64,000 nt of DNA, from assembly GCA_038249195.1 (NCBI GenBank), contig JBBRWM010000005.1:124001-188000 (forward strand). The letters run 5' to 3'. This stretch comes from JAOUEA01 sp038249195 (GTDB lineage: Bacteria; Actinomycetota; UBA4738; HRBIN12). The notes under the pieces are model-generated. The model was given only the letters and a program-made list of their open reading frames with translations. It was not told the DNA's origin and ran no database searches. Each line of letters starts with the position of its first letter. Position 1 is the stretch's first letter. This document shows, piece after piece, positions 22,432-30,777 of this stretch. Both the position numbers and the translations under genes were made by a program.

Positions 22432-22628
22432 GCCGCAAGGTCAACCGGCGCGACGGGGAACTTGAAGCCGCAAGGTGAAGAGGGAACCGGCGCCACGCAG
22501 CCGCAAGGCAGGACGTGGCGGCCCTGGACGAGGAAGCCCGCAAGGGCGGAGGCGGACGGGGAGCCCGCCGAGGTGGGACCGCCGCAAGGCGAGACCCCCG
22601 GAGGCGAGGCGACGAGAACGCCGCAAGG
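22432..22628. repeat. Dispersed GCCGCAAGG motif array in a non-coding stretch
   Basis: Between mshA and the TetR gene (22243-22796) no gene is convincing. GCCGCAAGG occurs at 22432, 22467, 22500, 22581 and 22620, with CCCGCAAGG at 22537, at intervals of 33-44 bp, in purine-rich DNA. Reading frames through it give only low-complexity Gly/Pro/Arg sequence. Similar GGCCGCAA copies occur near 55434-55450. Function unknown. Confidence 0.5.
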
Positions 22629-22693
22629 CGAGCTCGCTCGCCGGGCGGTCCGGTCACGCGAGCAGGTCGCGGAGGTTGCTTGGAGCACCTGAG

Positions 22694-22763
22694 CCCGAGA
22701 GGCTGATGGTGGTTGGGAGCTTCGGCTTCCGACGAGCCGGAGGTCTCTCGGGTTCTTTCTTTT
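22694..22763 (+). terminator. Terminator-like stem with T-rich tail upstream of tetR
   Basis: CCCGAGAG (22694-22701) pairs with CTCTCGGG (22745-22752), with smaller pairings inside, followed by TTCTTTCTTTT. It would end transcription coming from mshA or the repeat region, 34 bp before the TetR start. Confidence 0.55.
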
Positions 22764-22783
22764 CCCGCCGCGTTCCGGTGCGA

Positions 22784-22789
22784 TACCGT
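22784..22789 (+). promoter_or_regulatory. Leaderless-type -10 of the TetR gene
   Basis: TACCGT, 7 nt before the ATG at 22797. Confidence 0.3.
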
Positions 22790-22796
22790 CCCTGCC

Positions 22797-23447
22797 ATGG
22801 CCGAAGGTCGCAGCAAACGCGCGCGAGACGCCGAGGCGCGCAGGGAGCGCACCGTCGAGGTCGCCATGCGTCATTTCGCCGAGCACGGCTATCGCGGAGG
22901 ACGCGTGGGGGACATCGCGGCCGAGGTGGGCGTCGCCAAGGGCACGGTCTTCTTGGACTTCGGATCCAAGGAGGGCCTCTTCCTCGCCGCCTACCAACGC
23001 GGCGTCTCGCGCCTGCCCGCGTGGCTCGACGCCCCGAAGGGGGTTCTGGACGAAGGCTTCTGGGCCACGCTCGACTGGTGGCTCGAGGGGACGGAGCGGT
23101 TCAACGAAGAGGACTGGGTCCCCAACCGCCTCGCCATGGTGGGGCGCTACGACACGGGGATGGGCTTGCGCCGACCCATCGACCGGTACATGCGCAGCGA
23201 GGATCCCTACGGAACGCTCGAGTTCGTCGAGTTCGGTGTGAGCCGGCGGGAGATCCGCGACGACGTCGACGCCGAGATGATCGCGTCGATGCTCGACTGG
23301 GTGGCCGAGCGGTTCCAGGACGCGCTCTCGGAGGCCGACCTCGACCCGGGTCTGATCCATCGCGCCCCCGAGCGGCGAGGGATGCGGATCAAGGAGTTCG
23401 TGGAGGTCTTGCGCAGCGGCATCCAGCGTGCGCCGGAGGATGCCTGA
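22797..23447 (+). CDS. TetR/AcrR-family transcriptional regulator
   Basis: A 216-residue ligand-responsive repressor. The N-terminal HTH is typical: EVAMRHFAEHGYRGGRVGDI then AAEVGVAKGTVFLDFGSKEGLF (residues about 20-60). The C-terminal ligand domain is Trp-rich and not assignable. ATG 22797 (MAEGRSKRARD) is preferred to an upstream in-frame ATG because the latter lies before the terminator-like stem. A target operator was not recognised; proC follows 61 bp downstream. Confidence 0.87.
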   Translation: MAEGRSKRARDAEARRERTVEVAMRHFAEHGYRGGRVGDIAAEVGVAKGTVFLDFGSKEGLFLAAYQRGVSRLPAWLDAPKGVLDEGFWATLDWWLEGTERFNEEDWVPNRLAMVGRYDTGMGLRRPIDRYMRSEDPYGTLEFVEFGVSRREIRDDVDAEMIASMLDWVAERFQDALSEADLDPGLIHRAPERRGMRIKEFVEVLRSGIQRAPEDA

Positions 23448-23496
23448 GCCGGGTCGTCCAGCCTTCCTCCCCGCGTTGCGCGCCGTCGCCGCCCAC

Positions 23497-23502
23497 TAGG
23501 AT
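23497..23502 (+). promoter_or_regulatory. Leaderless-type -10 of proC
   Basis: TAGGAT, 6 nt before the ATG at 23509. Confidence 0.4.
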
Positions 23503-23508
23503 GGCGCG

Positions 23509-24366
23509 ATGACGGCGCCGGCTGCCTCCGACGAGGATCGATCGCGGCGCGTCGCGTTCCTCGGCGGGGGCAAGATGGGCGAGGCGCTGATCTCGGGCCT
23601 GATCCGCTCCGGTGGGCGGAACGCGGATCAGATCATGGTCACGAACCGGCGCGAGGAACGAGCCCGGGAGCTCGCCGACAGGTACGGGGTGACCGCCACG
23701 CTGGACAACGCGGCGGCCGCGCGCTGGGCGGAGGTCCTCGTGCTCATGGCCAAACCGCAGGACACCGAGATCCTGCTGAGCCAGATCCGTGAGCACGTGG
23801 GGACCGAGGCTCTCGTGATCAGCTTCGCGGCGGGCGTGCGCACATCGTTCGTCGAGAAGCACCTGCACGAGGACGTCCCAGTGGTCCGCGTGATGTCGAA
23901 CGTTCCCGTCATGGTCGACGAGGCGATGTCGGTCCTCAGCGCCGGGGCCACGGCCACCGACGCGCACCTCGAGACGGCCGAGGAGCTGCTGGGGTACGTG
24001 GGACGGGTCCTGCGCCTCAAGGAGAAGCACCTCGACGCGGTCACCGCCACGAGCGGCAGCGGCCCCGCCTACTTCTTCCTGCTGGCCGAGGCCATGATCG
24101 AGGCCTGTATCCTGCTGGGGCTCTCGCGCGACGTGGCGACCGAGTTGATCATCCAGACAATGCTCGGCTCCGCCAAGATGCTGCGCGATACCGGCAAGCA
24201 TCCCGTGGAGCTGCGCGAGATGGTGACGTCCCCGGGTGGGACCACCATCGAGGCGATCCGACGCCTGGAAGAGGCTGGGGTTCGCGCCGCGTTCCTCAAC
24301 GCCATCGACGCCGCGCGGCATCGCTCGCTGGAGCTCGCGCAGGGTGGCGACGACGAGGACGACTGA
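23509..24366 (+). CDS. proC: Pyrroline-5-carboxylate reductase
   Basis: A 285-residue NAD(P)H-dependent enzyme making proline from P5C. Rossmann motif FLGGGKMGEALISGLI at the N-terminus, VLMAKPQDTEILL mid-domain, and the C-terminal signature VTATSGSGPAYFFLLAEAMI plus EMVTSPGGTTIEAI. Length is normal. A P5C dehydrogenase gene at 25473 catalyses the opposing step, so both directions of proline metabolism are represented within 4 kb. Confidence 0.95.
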   Translation: MTAPAASDEDRSRRVAFLGGGKMGEALISGLIRSGGRNADQIMVTNRREERARELADRYGVTATLDNAAAARWAEVLVLMAKPQDTEILLSQIREHVGTEALVISFAAGVRTSFVEKHLHEDVPVVRVMSNVPVMVDEAMSVLSAGATATDAHLETAEELLGYVGRVLRLKEKHLDAVTATSGSGPAYFFLLAEAMIEACILLGLSRDVATELIIQTMLGSAKMLRDTGKHPVELREMVTSPGGTTIEAIRRLEEAGVRAAFLNAIDAARHRSLELAQGGDDEDD

Positions 24367-24378
24367 AAGAGGTGCCAC

Positions 24379-24501
24379 ATGGGTAGGGGAGCACTCGCGA
24401 AGGTCCGCTCCGCAAAGGACCGGCAACGCAAGAAGAAGGCGCGCGACAAGCGCCAGGCGGACGAGCGGGCGGCCGCCCGCAAGGCCGCGCGCAGACGCTG
24501 A
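24379..24501 (+). CDS. Small highly basic protein (40 aa) after proC
   Basis: An ATG preceded by GAAAGAGGTG opens a 40-codon frame rich in Lys, Arg and Ala (MGRGALAKVRSAKDRQRKKK at its start, ending ARKAARRR). It follows proC by 12 bp and is probably in its operon. The composition suggests an RNA- or ribosome-associated peptide, but no family was recognised. Confidence 0.55.
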   Translation: MGRGALAKVRSAKDRQRKKKARDKRQADERAAARKAARRR

Positions 24502-24523
24502 GGGCACGCCGTCGCGCCGGGGT

Positions 24524-25309
24524 TCACTCCCGCGCAGCGATGCGGTTGCGCAGGGTGCCGATGCCCTCGGCGGCGAGCTCGACGGTTGCGCCCGGCCACA
24601 GACGTCGGCCCTGCTCGGCGTCGTCGCCGGCGAGCGGCCCCAGGGCGAACGCGTCGCCGCGCTCCAGCACGGCCCCCTGCGACACGTCGCTGATCAGCGC
24701 GAACAGGTTGGTGGCGGCGCCGTTGAGGTTGGCCTTCAGCCGTTCCTCGCCGTCCACCCGTACCTGCACGAACATGGTCTGGGGGTCGAGCTCGTCGGCG
24801 GTGACGACACACGGCCCGATCGCGAGCGGGACGCCCTCGGCCGTGGCGACGGCCGCGCCGTCGCCCGAGCGCGCCCGCCAGTCGTTCACGAGCGGGTAGC
24901 CGAAGACGGCGGCCCGCGCCTGCTCGAGGTCGGCGCGGCTCGTCTCCACCCCGATCACGGCCGCCACCATGGGCTCGTAGTCGAGCCAAGCCGCGTCGCG
25001 GGGCCAGGAAACATCGTCCTCCGGGCCCACGACGCGTCGTTCCACGTCCAGAGCACTGGGTGAGAGCAGGGATGCCGGGAACAGCGGCGTCAGGACCCGC
25101 GCGCGCTTGACGCGCGAATCCCAGACGTCGGCGCGTTCGAGGGCCGCACGAGCGGCATCCAGCACGGTGCCTCGGCTGCTCGAGACCAGGGCCTCGAGGG
25201 TGGTGGGGAAGGCCGGATGCCCGACGGCGTCGGGCAGGTCGACCACCTCACCCTCGAAGATCGCTCCCAGCCGCCGGTGCCCCCCCCGGTCGAAGGTCAC
25301 GAGCCTCAT
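24524..25309 (-). CDS. Fumarylacetoacetate hydrolase (FAH) family protein
   Basis: A 261-residue protein of the FAH superfamily (hydrolases and decarboxylases of beta-diketo or hydroxy-diene acids). MRLVTFDRGGHRRLGAIFEG is the usual start. DYEPMVAAVIGVETSRADLE contains the Asp/Glu metal region, and GYPLVNDWRAR corresponds to the GYTxxNDxSAR signature. ALISDVSQGAVLERGDAFALG matches the conserved domain end. Substrate unknown; it faces away from the catabolic operon at 25473. Confidence 0.85.
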   Translation of the reverse strand: MRLVTFDRGGHRRLGAIFEGEVVDLPDAVGHPAFPTTLEALVSSSRGTVLDAARAALERADVWDSRVKRARVLTPLFPASLLSPSALDVERRVVGPEDDVSWPRDAAWLDYEPMVAAVIGVETSRADLEQARAAVFGYPLVNDWRARSGDGAAVATAEGVPLAIGPCVVTADELDPQTMFVQVRVDGEERLKANLNGAATNLFALISDVSQGAVLERGDAFALGPLAGDDAEQGRRLWPGATVELAAEGIGTLRNRIAARE

Positions 25310-25472
25310 CTAGGGAGCCGAAGCATACGCCCGGCCCCACACGATTTCCGGCTTTCAACCAGGGAGTTCGGCCCCACCCGCGGGCCGTAGCCGCGTGGGC
25401 GTGGTCCCGGCCGCTCGGATAGCATGGCGGCCTGCGCAGCGGTTCCTTCACGTCCGAAAGGGGCGAGCTCCG

Positions 25473-27038
25473 ATGACCGAGAAGTTCCGCATCACCTACG
25501 CCACGCTTTCCGCCGACAACGAAGAGCTCCAGCGGTCCTACGACGAGGGGGTAGAGCAGGCGCGCGCCGAGCTGGGCAAGGAATACCCCGTCGTGGTGAA
25601 CGGGCAGGAGCGCTGGACCGGCGATCTCGCGGAGGAGCGCTCGCCCATCGACCACGACATCTCGCTCGGCAGGTTCGCCCAGGCCTCGATCCAGGATGTC
25701 GACGACGCCGTCGCCGCGGCCAAGGCCTTCTCCCTCGAGTGGGATCGGATGGGGTGGCAGGAGCGCGTGCGCATCCTGCGCAACGCCGCCGACATCATGG
25801 AGGACCGCCTCTACCTCTTGTCGGCCCTGATGGCGTTCGAGGTCGGCAAGAGCCGCCTCGAGGCGCTCGGCGACGTCCAGGAGACTGCCGAGTTGATCCG
25901 CTGGAATTGCGACGAGATCGAGAAGCACGAGGGCTTCCGCGCGCCGATGAGCGGGCTCGGCGCCGCGGGCGATTACTACGACATCCTGCGCCCGTTCGGC
26001 GTGTGGGCCGTGATCAGCCCGTTCAACTTCCCGCTCGCGCTCTCGGGCGGCCCCACGAGCGGTGCCCTCGTGGCCGGCAACGCCGTCTGCCTCAAGCCGT
26101 CCAACGCCGGTGCTTTGCTCGGCTACAAGCTCTACGAGGTCTACCGCGATGCCGGCGTGCCGGCCGGCGCCTTCCAGTTCCTGCCGGGCCGCGGCGCGGT
26201 GGCGGGCGAGCATCTGGTGCACCATCCCGACGTAGGCGGCATCACGTTCACGGGCTCCTACGAGGTCGGGATGGGGATCTACAAGACCTTCGCAACGGAG
26301 TTCCCCAAGCCGGCGATCTGTGAGATGGGCGGCAAGAATCCCGCGATCGTCACCAAGAACGCCGATCTCGACAAGGCCACCGACGGTGTCCTGCGCTCGG
26401 CCTTCGGCTACGGCGGGCAGAAGTGCTCGGCGTGCTCGCGGGTGTACGTGGAACGCGAGGTGCACGACGCCTTCCTCGATCAGCTCAAGGCCAAGACGGA
26501 GAAGATCAAGATCGGCGATCCGATCGAGCGCGACGTGTACCTCGGCCCCGTGATCAACGAGTCGGCGGTCAGGACCTTCGAGGAGGCCGTGGACGAGGCC
26601 CGCAAGAACGGAACCGTGGTCACGGGCGGCGAGGTGCTCACCGACGGGGACCTCGCGCGCGGCAACTTCGTGCAGCCCACGGTGGTGGAGGTCCCCGCCG
26701 ACAACTGGCTCTTCGAGAAGGAGCTGTTCGTGCCCTTCGTGGCGGTGGCGCCGGTGGACTCCCTCGACGAGGGCATCAGGCTCTCGAATGCGAGCGAATA
26801 TGCCCTCACGGCCGGACTCTTCAGCGAGGACGGAACCGAGATCCACGAATGGCTCGACCGGATCGACGGCGGCGTGGTCTACGTGAATCGCCGCGCGGGC
26901 GCCACCACGGGGGCGTGGCCCGGCGTGCAGCCGTTCGGCGGGTGGAAGGGATCGGGGACCACGGGCAAGGCGGGGGGCGGCCCCTACTACGTCATGCAGT
27001 ACATGCGCGAGCAGTCGCGGACGGTGATCTCCGAGTGA
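25473..27038 (+). CDS. L-glutamate gamma-semialdehyde (P5C) dehydrogenase
   Basis: A 521-residue NAD-dependent aldehyde dehydrogenase of the RocA/PruA class that oxidises glutamate semialdehyde from proline, ornithine or arginine to glutamate. Active-site Glu is in EMGGKNPAIV and the nucleophile in GYGGQKCSACSR; SPFNFPLALSGG and FTGSYEVG bind NAD. The N-terminus MTEKFRITYATLSADNEEL is typical of P5C dehydrogenases. ATG 25473 has GAAAGGGG upstream. It heads a forward operon of eight genes to 33166. Confidence 0.9.
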   Translation: MTEKFRITYATLSADNEELQRSYDEGVEQARAELGKEYPVVVNGQERWTGDLAEERSPIDHDISLGRFAQASIQDVDDAVAAAKAFSLEWDRMGWQERVRILRNAADIMEDRLYLLSALMAFEVGKSRLEALGDVQETAELIRWNCDEIEKHEGFRAPMSGLGAAGDYYDILRPFGVWAVISPFNFPLALSGGPTSGALVAGNAVCLKPSNAGALLGYKLYEVYRDAGVPAGAFQFLPGRGAVAGEHLVHHPDVGGITFTGSYEVGMGIYKTFATEFPKPAICEMGGKNPAIVTKNADLDKATDGVLRSAFGYGGQKCSACSRVYVEREVHDAFLDQLKAKTEKIKIGDPIERDVYLGPVINESAVRTFEEAVDEARKNGTVVTGGEVLTDGDLARGNFVQPTVVEVPADNWLFEKELFVPFVAVAPVDSLDEGIRLSNASEYALTAGLFSEDGTEIHEWLDRIDGGVVYVNRRAGATTGAWPGVQPFGGWKGSGTTGKAGGGPYYVMQYMREQSRTVISE

Positions 27039-27088
27039 GCGGCCCGGGGTCTCAGGACATGGATCCAGGGAACGTTGAGCTGGAGAAC

Positions 27089-28426
27089 ATGGAGCTCGAC
27101 GGGTTGGCGGGGGCCGAGGCGCCCATCCTGATCACCGAGGTGCCGGGACCGCAGGCCCAGCTGGTCTTGGAGCGGGATCGCCGCACCACCTCGCCGTCCC
27201 TTCCGCGTGCGTATCCCTTCGTGCCCTCGCGCGGCGCCGGCAGTGTGGTGGAGGATGTGGACGGCAACCGATTCTTGGACATGAACGCCGGAATCGCCGT
27301 GACCTCCACCGGCCACTGTCACCCCCGCGTCGTGCAGGCGATCCAGGACCAGGCAGCGAAGCTCATCCACTACTCCGCGTCCGACTTCTTCCTGCCGATC
27401 TACTCGGAGGTGGCGGAGCGCCTCGACGCCATCGCGCCCATGGAAGGGCCCGCGCGCTCGTTCCTCACCAACTCCGGCACCGAGGCCGTGGAGGCGGGCA
27501 TCAAGCTCGCTCGCTGGGCCACGGGCCGCCAATACCTCATCGCGTTCTACGGGTCGTTCCACGGCCGGTCCTACGGTTCGGTGTCGCTCACCGCGTCCAA
27601 GTCCAGCTACCGCGCCGGGTTCGGGCCGCTGCTCCCGGGCGTGCTGCACGCGTACTACGGAGACGGCCGTGACATGGCGATGGCCCCCGGGTCGGCGCAG
27701 GACGGCTTCCCCACGCTCGACTACATCGAACACTTCCTGATGAAGCGTCTCGTCGCGCCCAAGGAGGTCGCGGCGGTCGTCGTGGAGCCGGTGCTGGGGG
27801 AGGGCGGTTACATCGTGCCGCCCGACGGGTGGCTCATGGGGCTGCGCGAGCTCTGCGATCGTCACGGCATCTACCTGATCTGCGACGAGGTCCAGTCCGG
27901 GATGGGCCGTACGGGCAAGATGTGGGCGGTCGAGCACTTCGGGGTCGAGCCCGACATCTTGTTATCCGGCAAGGGCATCGCCTCGGGCATGCCGCTGGGC
28001 GCCATGATCGCGAAGGACGCGAAGATGACGTGGACGATGGGGACGCACGGGTCCACATACGGCGGCAACGCGGTCGCGTGTGCGGCCGCGCTCGCCACCA
28101 TCGACGTGATCCAGGAGGAGAACCTGCTCGAGAACGCCGACAAGGTGGGCAACGTGATCCTCGAAGGCCTGCGGGACATCCAGACGCGCCACCAGAGCAT
28201 CCGCGAGGTGCGCGGGCTGGCGTTGATGATCGGCGTCGAACTGCCGGATCACGACTTCGCCGCGGCGGTCGAGCGCGCCTCGTTCGCCAAGGGGCTGCTG
28301 ATGCTGGGGTGCGGCGACAACGCGATCCGCATCTCGCCCGCCTTGAACCTGCGCGAGGATCAGGCCCACACCGCGCTCGAGATCTTCGAGACGGTGCTCG
28401 ACGACGTCGAGAACGCCGGCGGGTAG
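27089..28426 (+). CDS. Class III aminotransferase (GABA/ornithine type)
   Basis: A 445-residue PLP enzyme of aminotransferase class III. NSGTEAVEAGIKLARWATGR binds PLP phosphate, CDEVQSGMGRTG holds the PLP-ring Asp, and the Schiff-base Lys is in LSGKGIASGMPLGAM. Position after P5C dehydrogenase suggests 4-aminobutyrate, ornithine or a related omega-amine as donor. ATG 27089 has GCTGGAGAAC before it; GTG 27035, which overlaps the previous stop, and ATG 27059 are in-frame alternatives. Confidence 0.88.
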   Translation: MELDGLAGAEAPILITEVPGPQAQLVLERDRRTTSPSLPRAYPFVPSRGAGSVVEDVDGNRFLDMNAGIAVTSTGHCHPRVVQAIQDQAAKLIHYSASDFFLPIYSEVAERLDAIAPMEGPARSFLTNSGTEAVEAGIKLARWATGRQYLIAFYGSFHGRSYGSVSLTASKSSYRAGFGPLLPGVLHAYYGDGRDMAMAPGSAQDGFPTLDYIEHFLMKRLVAPKEVAAVVVEPVLGEGGYIVPPDGWLMGLRELCDRHGIYLICDEVQSGMGRTGKMWAVEHFGVEPDILLSGKGIASGMPLGAMIAKDAKMTWTMGTHGSTYGGNAVACAAALATIDVIQEENLLENADKVGNVILEGLRDIQTRHQSIREVRGLALMIGVELPDHDFAAAVERASFAKGLLMLGCGDNAIRISPALNLREDQAHTALEIFETVLDDVENAGG

Positions 28427-28430
28427 GACC

Positions 28431-28817
28431 ATGACCTCGCTGGTCGATGCGCTCACGGTGGACTGCGGCCGCCCCGCCGTGTTGGTGGACTTCTGGTGCG
28501 AGGTCCTCGGCTACGTCCGCGGCGGCGCCGACGAGGATTCGCAGTGGATCGTCGATCCCGATGGGCGGGGTTGGACGATGCTCTTCCAGATCGTGCCCGA
28601 GGCCAGAGTGCTCAAGAACCGGCTCCATCTCGATCTGAGGCCGCCCGCCTCGATGGAGGCGGAGGTCGTGCGTCTGGAGGGGTTGGGCGCCACGAGCGTG
28701 CGTCTGGTCGCCGAGGGCGGCGGTTTCTGGACGATCATGACGGACCCCGAGGGCAACGAGTTCTGCGTGCTGCGCGGACCGGACGACGGCTGGGAGCCCG
28801 ACGAGGCCGCGTCGTGA
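28431..28817 (+). CDS. VOC-family (glyoxalase-like) protein
   Basis: A 128-residue single vicinal-oxygen-chelate module pair: VDCGRPAVLVDFWCEVLGY opens it, LHLDLRP gives the mid-domain His, and MTDPEGNEFCVL carries the conserved C-terminal Glu. This is the common actinobacterial VOC protein of unknown substrate. It starts 4 bp after the aminotransferase and overlaps the CoA-transferase start by GTGA, so it is translated within the operon. Confidence 0.85.
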   Translation: MTSLVDALTVDCGRPAVLVDFWCEVLGYVRGGADEDSQWIVDPDGRGWTMLFQIVPEARVLKNRLHLDLRPPASMEAEVVRLEGLGATSVRLVAEGGGFWTIMTDPEGNEFCVLRGPDDGWEPDEAAS

Positions 28818-29734
28818 CGTCGAAGGTGACCACGATGCGGGACGCGGTGGCCGACCTCGTGGCCGACGGCGACACCGTGGCGATCGAGGGGTTCACGCAT
28901 CTCATCTGCTTCGCGGCGGGCCACGAGATCATCCGCCAGCGCCGGCGCGATCTCACGCTCGCCAGGATGACGCCCGACGTGGTGTATGACCAGATGATCG
29001 GCGCGGGCGTCGCCTCGAAGCTGATCTTCAGCTGGATGGGCAACCCGGGCGTGGGCAACCTTCACGCGGTGCGCCGCCGCATCGAGAAGGCGGATCCCGC
29101 CGCGCTCGCCATCGAGGAGTACTCGCACTTCGGGATGGTCTGCCGCTACATGGCCGGGGCGGCGAACCTGCCGTTCTTCCCGCTCCGCAGCTATTACGAG
29201 TCCGACATCCCTGCCGCGAACCCCAAGATCGTGCCCATGATCTCGCCCTACGACGACGGCGACGAGGTCTACGTCGTACCGCCGCTCAAGCCCGACGTGG
29301 CCATCGTGCACGCGCAGCGCGCCGACGAGGCCGGCGACACGCAGATCTGGGGATTGCTGGGCTGCCAGAAGGAGGTGGCCTTCGCGGCCCACAAGGTGAT
29401 CGTCGTGGTCGAGGAGGTCGTGGAGGAATCGGTGATCCGCCAGGACCCCAACCGCACCGCGATCCCCGGCGTGATCGTGGACGCCGTGGTCCAAGAGCCG
29501 TTCGGGTGCCATCCGAGCTTCGCGCAGGGCTATTACGACCGCGACAACGCCTTCTACCTGGAGTGGGATGCGATCGCGCGCGAGCAGGATCGCCTGGACG
29601 CGTGGCTCGATGAGTGGGTGTACGGCCTCGCGAACCACAGCGAGTACGTGGAGAAGTTCGGGGCCGCGTACTGGGATCGGTTGCGCCCGGAGCCGGCGCT
29701 CTCGGGCGAGGTCGACTACGGGCGTTACGCGTGA
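28814..29734 (+). CDS. CoA-transferase family I, alpha subunit
   Basis: A 306-residue alpha subunit of a two-subunit CoA transferase (glutaconate/3-oxoacid CoA-transferase type). TMRDAVADLVADGDTVAIEG is the typical start, and GNPGVGNLHAVRRRIE and SDIPAANPKI continue the family fold. GTG 28814 overlaps the VOC stop. The pair may activate a dicarboxylate or keto acid derived from the transamination steps (inference); substrate cannot be fixed from sequence. Confidence 0.87.
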   Translation: MTSKVTTMRDAVADLVADGDTVAIEGFTHLICFAAGHEIIRQRRRDLTLARMTPDVVYDQMIGAGVASKLIFSWMGNPGVGNLHAVRRRIEKADPAALAIEEYSHFGMVCRYMAGAANLPFFPLRSYYESDIPAANPKIVPMISPYDDGDEVYVVPPLKPDVAIVHAQRADEAGDTQIWGLLGCQKEVAFAAHKVIVVVEEVVEESVIRQDPNRTAIPGVIVDAVVQEPFGCHPSFAQGYYDRDNAFYLEWDAIAREQDRLDAWLDEWVYGLANHSEYVEKFGAAYWDRLRPEPALSGEVDYGRYA

Positions 29735-30516
29735 GCGTCCCTGCCGCCCCCGACCTCGGCTACTCGAAGTCCGAGATCATGATCGCCGCGAGCGCGCGCC
29801 TGCTCGGCGGCGCGACGAACTGCTTCGTGGGCGTCGGGCTGCCCAACATCGTGTGCAACCTCGCGCAGCGCACAGTGGCGCCCTCGCTGCAGCTCGTGTA
29901 CGAGTCCGGCGTGTTCGGCGCACGTCCGCAGCGCCTCCCCCTGTCGATCGGCGACCCCACGCTCGCGACGGGGTCGACGGCCGTGACCTCCATGTTCGAG
30001 CTGTTCGCGTTCTACCTCCAGGCGGGGCTGATCGACGTGGCGTTCCTCGGAGGCGCGCAGATCGACCGATTCGGCAACCTCAACACCACAGTGATCGGCG
30101 ACTACGCGAACCCTAAGGTCCGCCTCCCGGGCTCCGGCGGGGCGTGCGAGATCGCGATCCACGCGAGCCAGATCCTGGTGATCATGCGCCAGGCGCGCCG
30201 GTCGTTCGTCGACACCATCGACTTCCGCACCTCGCCGGGCCACACCGGGGATCTCGAACACGACGCCGCTCGTGGATGGAACGGCCGGGGCCCCACCGGT
30301 GTGGTCACCGACCTCGCTACGTACGGCTTCGACGAGGCCACCGGCGAGATGAGCCTGCGCACGCTGCACCCCGGCGTTGCGTTGAAGGACGTGCGGGCGA
30401 GCATGGGCTGGGAGCCGCGGGTGGCGACCGACCTCACGCAGACGCCACCTCCGAGTCCGCAGGAGCTGCGGTTGATCCGCGAGGAGCTGGACCCGGGCGG
30501 CGTCTACACCAAGTAG
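29731..30516 (+). CDS. CoA-transferase family I, beta subunit
   Basis: A 261-residue beta subunit partner of the preceding gene, overlapping it by GTGA at 29731. The catalytic Glu lies in LVYESGVFG, matching the ESG/SENG motif that forms the glutamyl-CoA intermediate. GGAQIDRFGNLNTTVIGDY and LPGSGGACEIA are conserved. Together the two genes encode a full heteromeric enzyme. Confidence 0.88.
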   Translation: MSVPAAPDLGYSKSEIMIAASARLLGGATNCFVGVGLPNIVCNLAQRTVAPSLQLVYESGVFGARPQRLPLSIGDPTLATGSTAVTSMFELFAFYLQAGLIDVAFLGGAQIDRFGNLNTTVIGDYANPKVRLPGSGGACEIAIHASQILVIMRQARRSFVDTIDFRTSPGHTGDLEHDAARGWNGRGPTGVVTDLATYGFDEATGEMSLRTLHPGVALKDVRASMGWEPRVATDLTQTPPPSPQELRLIREELDPGGVYTK

Positions 30517-30536
30517 GCGGGCAAAGGGGGGAGGCC

Positions 30537-30743
30537 ATGGCGGAGCGCGTGCGACCGGATGAGCCCGGCAAGGCGGGCGAGGAGGTCGCGTGGGATCGAG
30601 GGCGGCCCGACGCCGAGCCTGAGCCCGAGTGGGCGGATGCCATCCGCGAGGGCAGGAAGGCCCGCGGCGAGCGCCTCAAGGAGGTCTTCGCGTCCTCGAC
30701 GACGAAGATGACCCGCGGAGCCCGCCGGTCTGACGGGCGGTAG
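30537..30743 (+). CDS. Small hydrophilic hypothetical protein (68 aa)
   Basis: A 68-residue charged protein (Glu, Arg, Pro, Asp rich) with no recognised domain. A very strong ribosome-binding site (GGGGGGAGG) precedes ATG 30537, so translation is likely. It lies between the CoA transferase and the second aminotransferase in the same direction. The C-terminus (FASSTTKMTRGARR) is basic. Confidence 0.6.
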   Translation: MAERVRPDEPGKAGEEVAWDRGRPDAEPEPEWADAIREGRKARGERLKEVFASSTTKMTRGARRSDGR

Positions 30744-30749
30744 TAGCAT
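30744..30749 (+). promoter_or_regulatory. -10 element within the catabolic operon
   Basis: TAGCAT, 7 nt before the ATG of a six-codon leader frame at 30757; an internal promoter for the aminotransferase and deacetylase genes. Confidence 0.4.
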
Positions 30750-30756
30750 CCCGCGG

Positions 30757-30777
30757 ATGCCATCGGAGTCGGCGTGA
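30757..30777 (+). CDS. Six-codon leader ORF coupled to the aminotransferase start
   Basis: ATG at 30757 gives MPSESA and a TGA at 30775 that overlaps the GTG start of the aminotransferase (GTGA). With TAGCAT 7 nt upstream, the RNA would begin at this ATG, and terminating ribosomes could restart on the aminotransferase. No attenuation hairpin is visible. Confidence 0.35.
   Translation: MPSESA

Noticed and set aside
22135..22628. CRISPR array
   Set aside because: The first repeats are contiguous without spacers, the second motif is only 9 bp with irregular gaps, and there are no cas genes.
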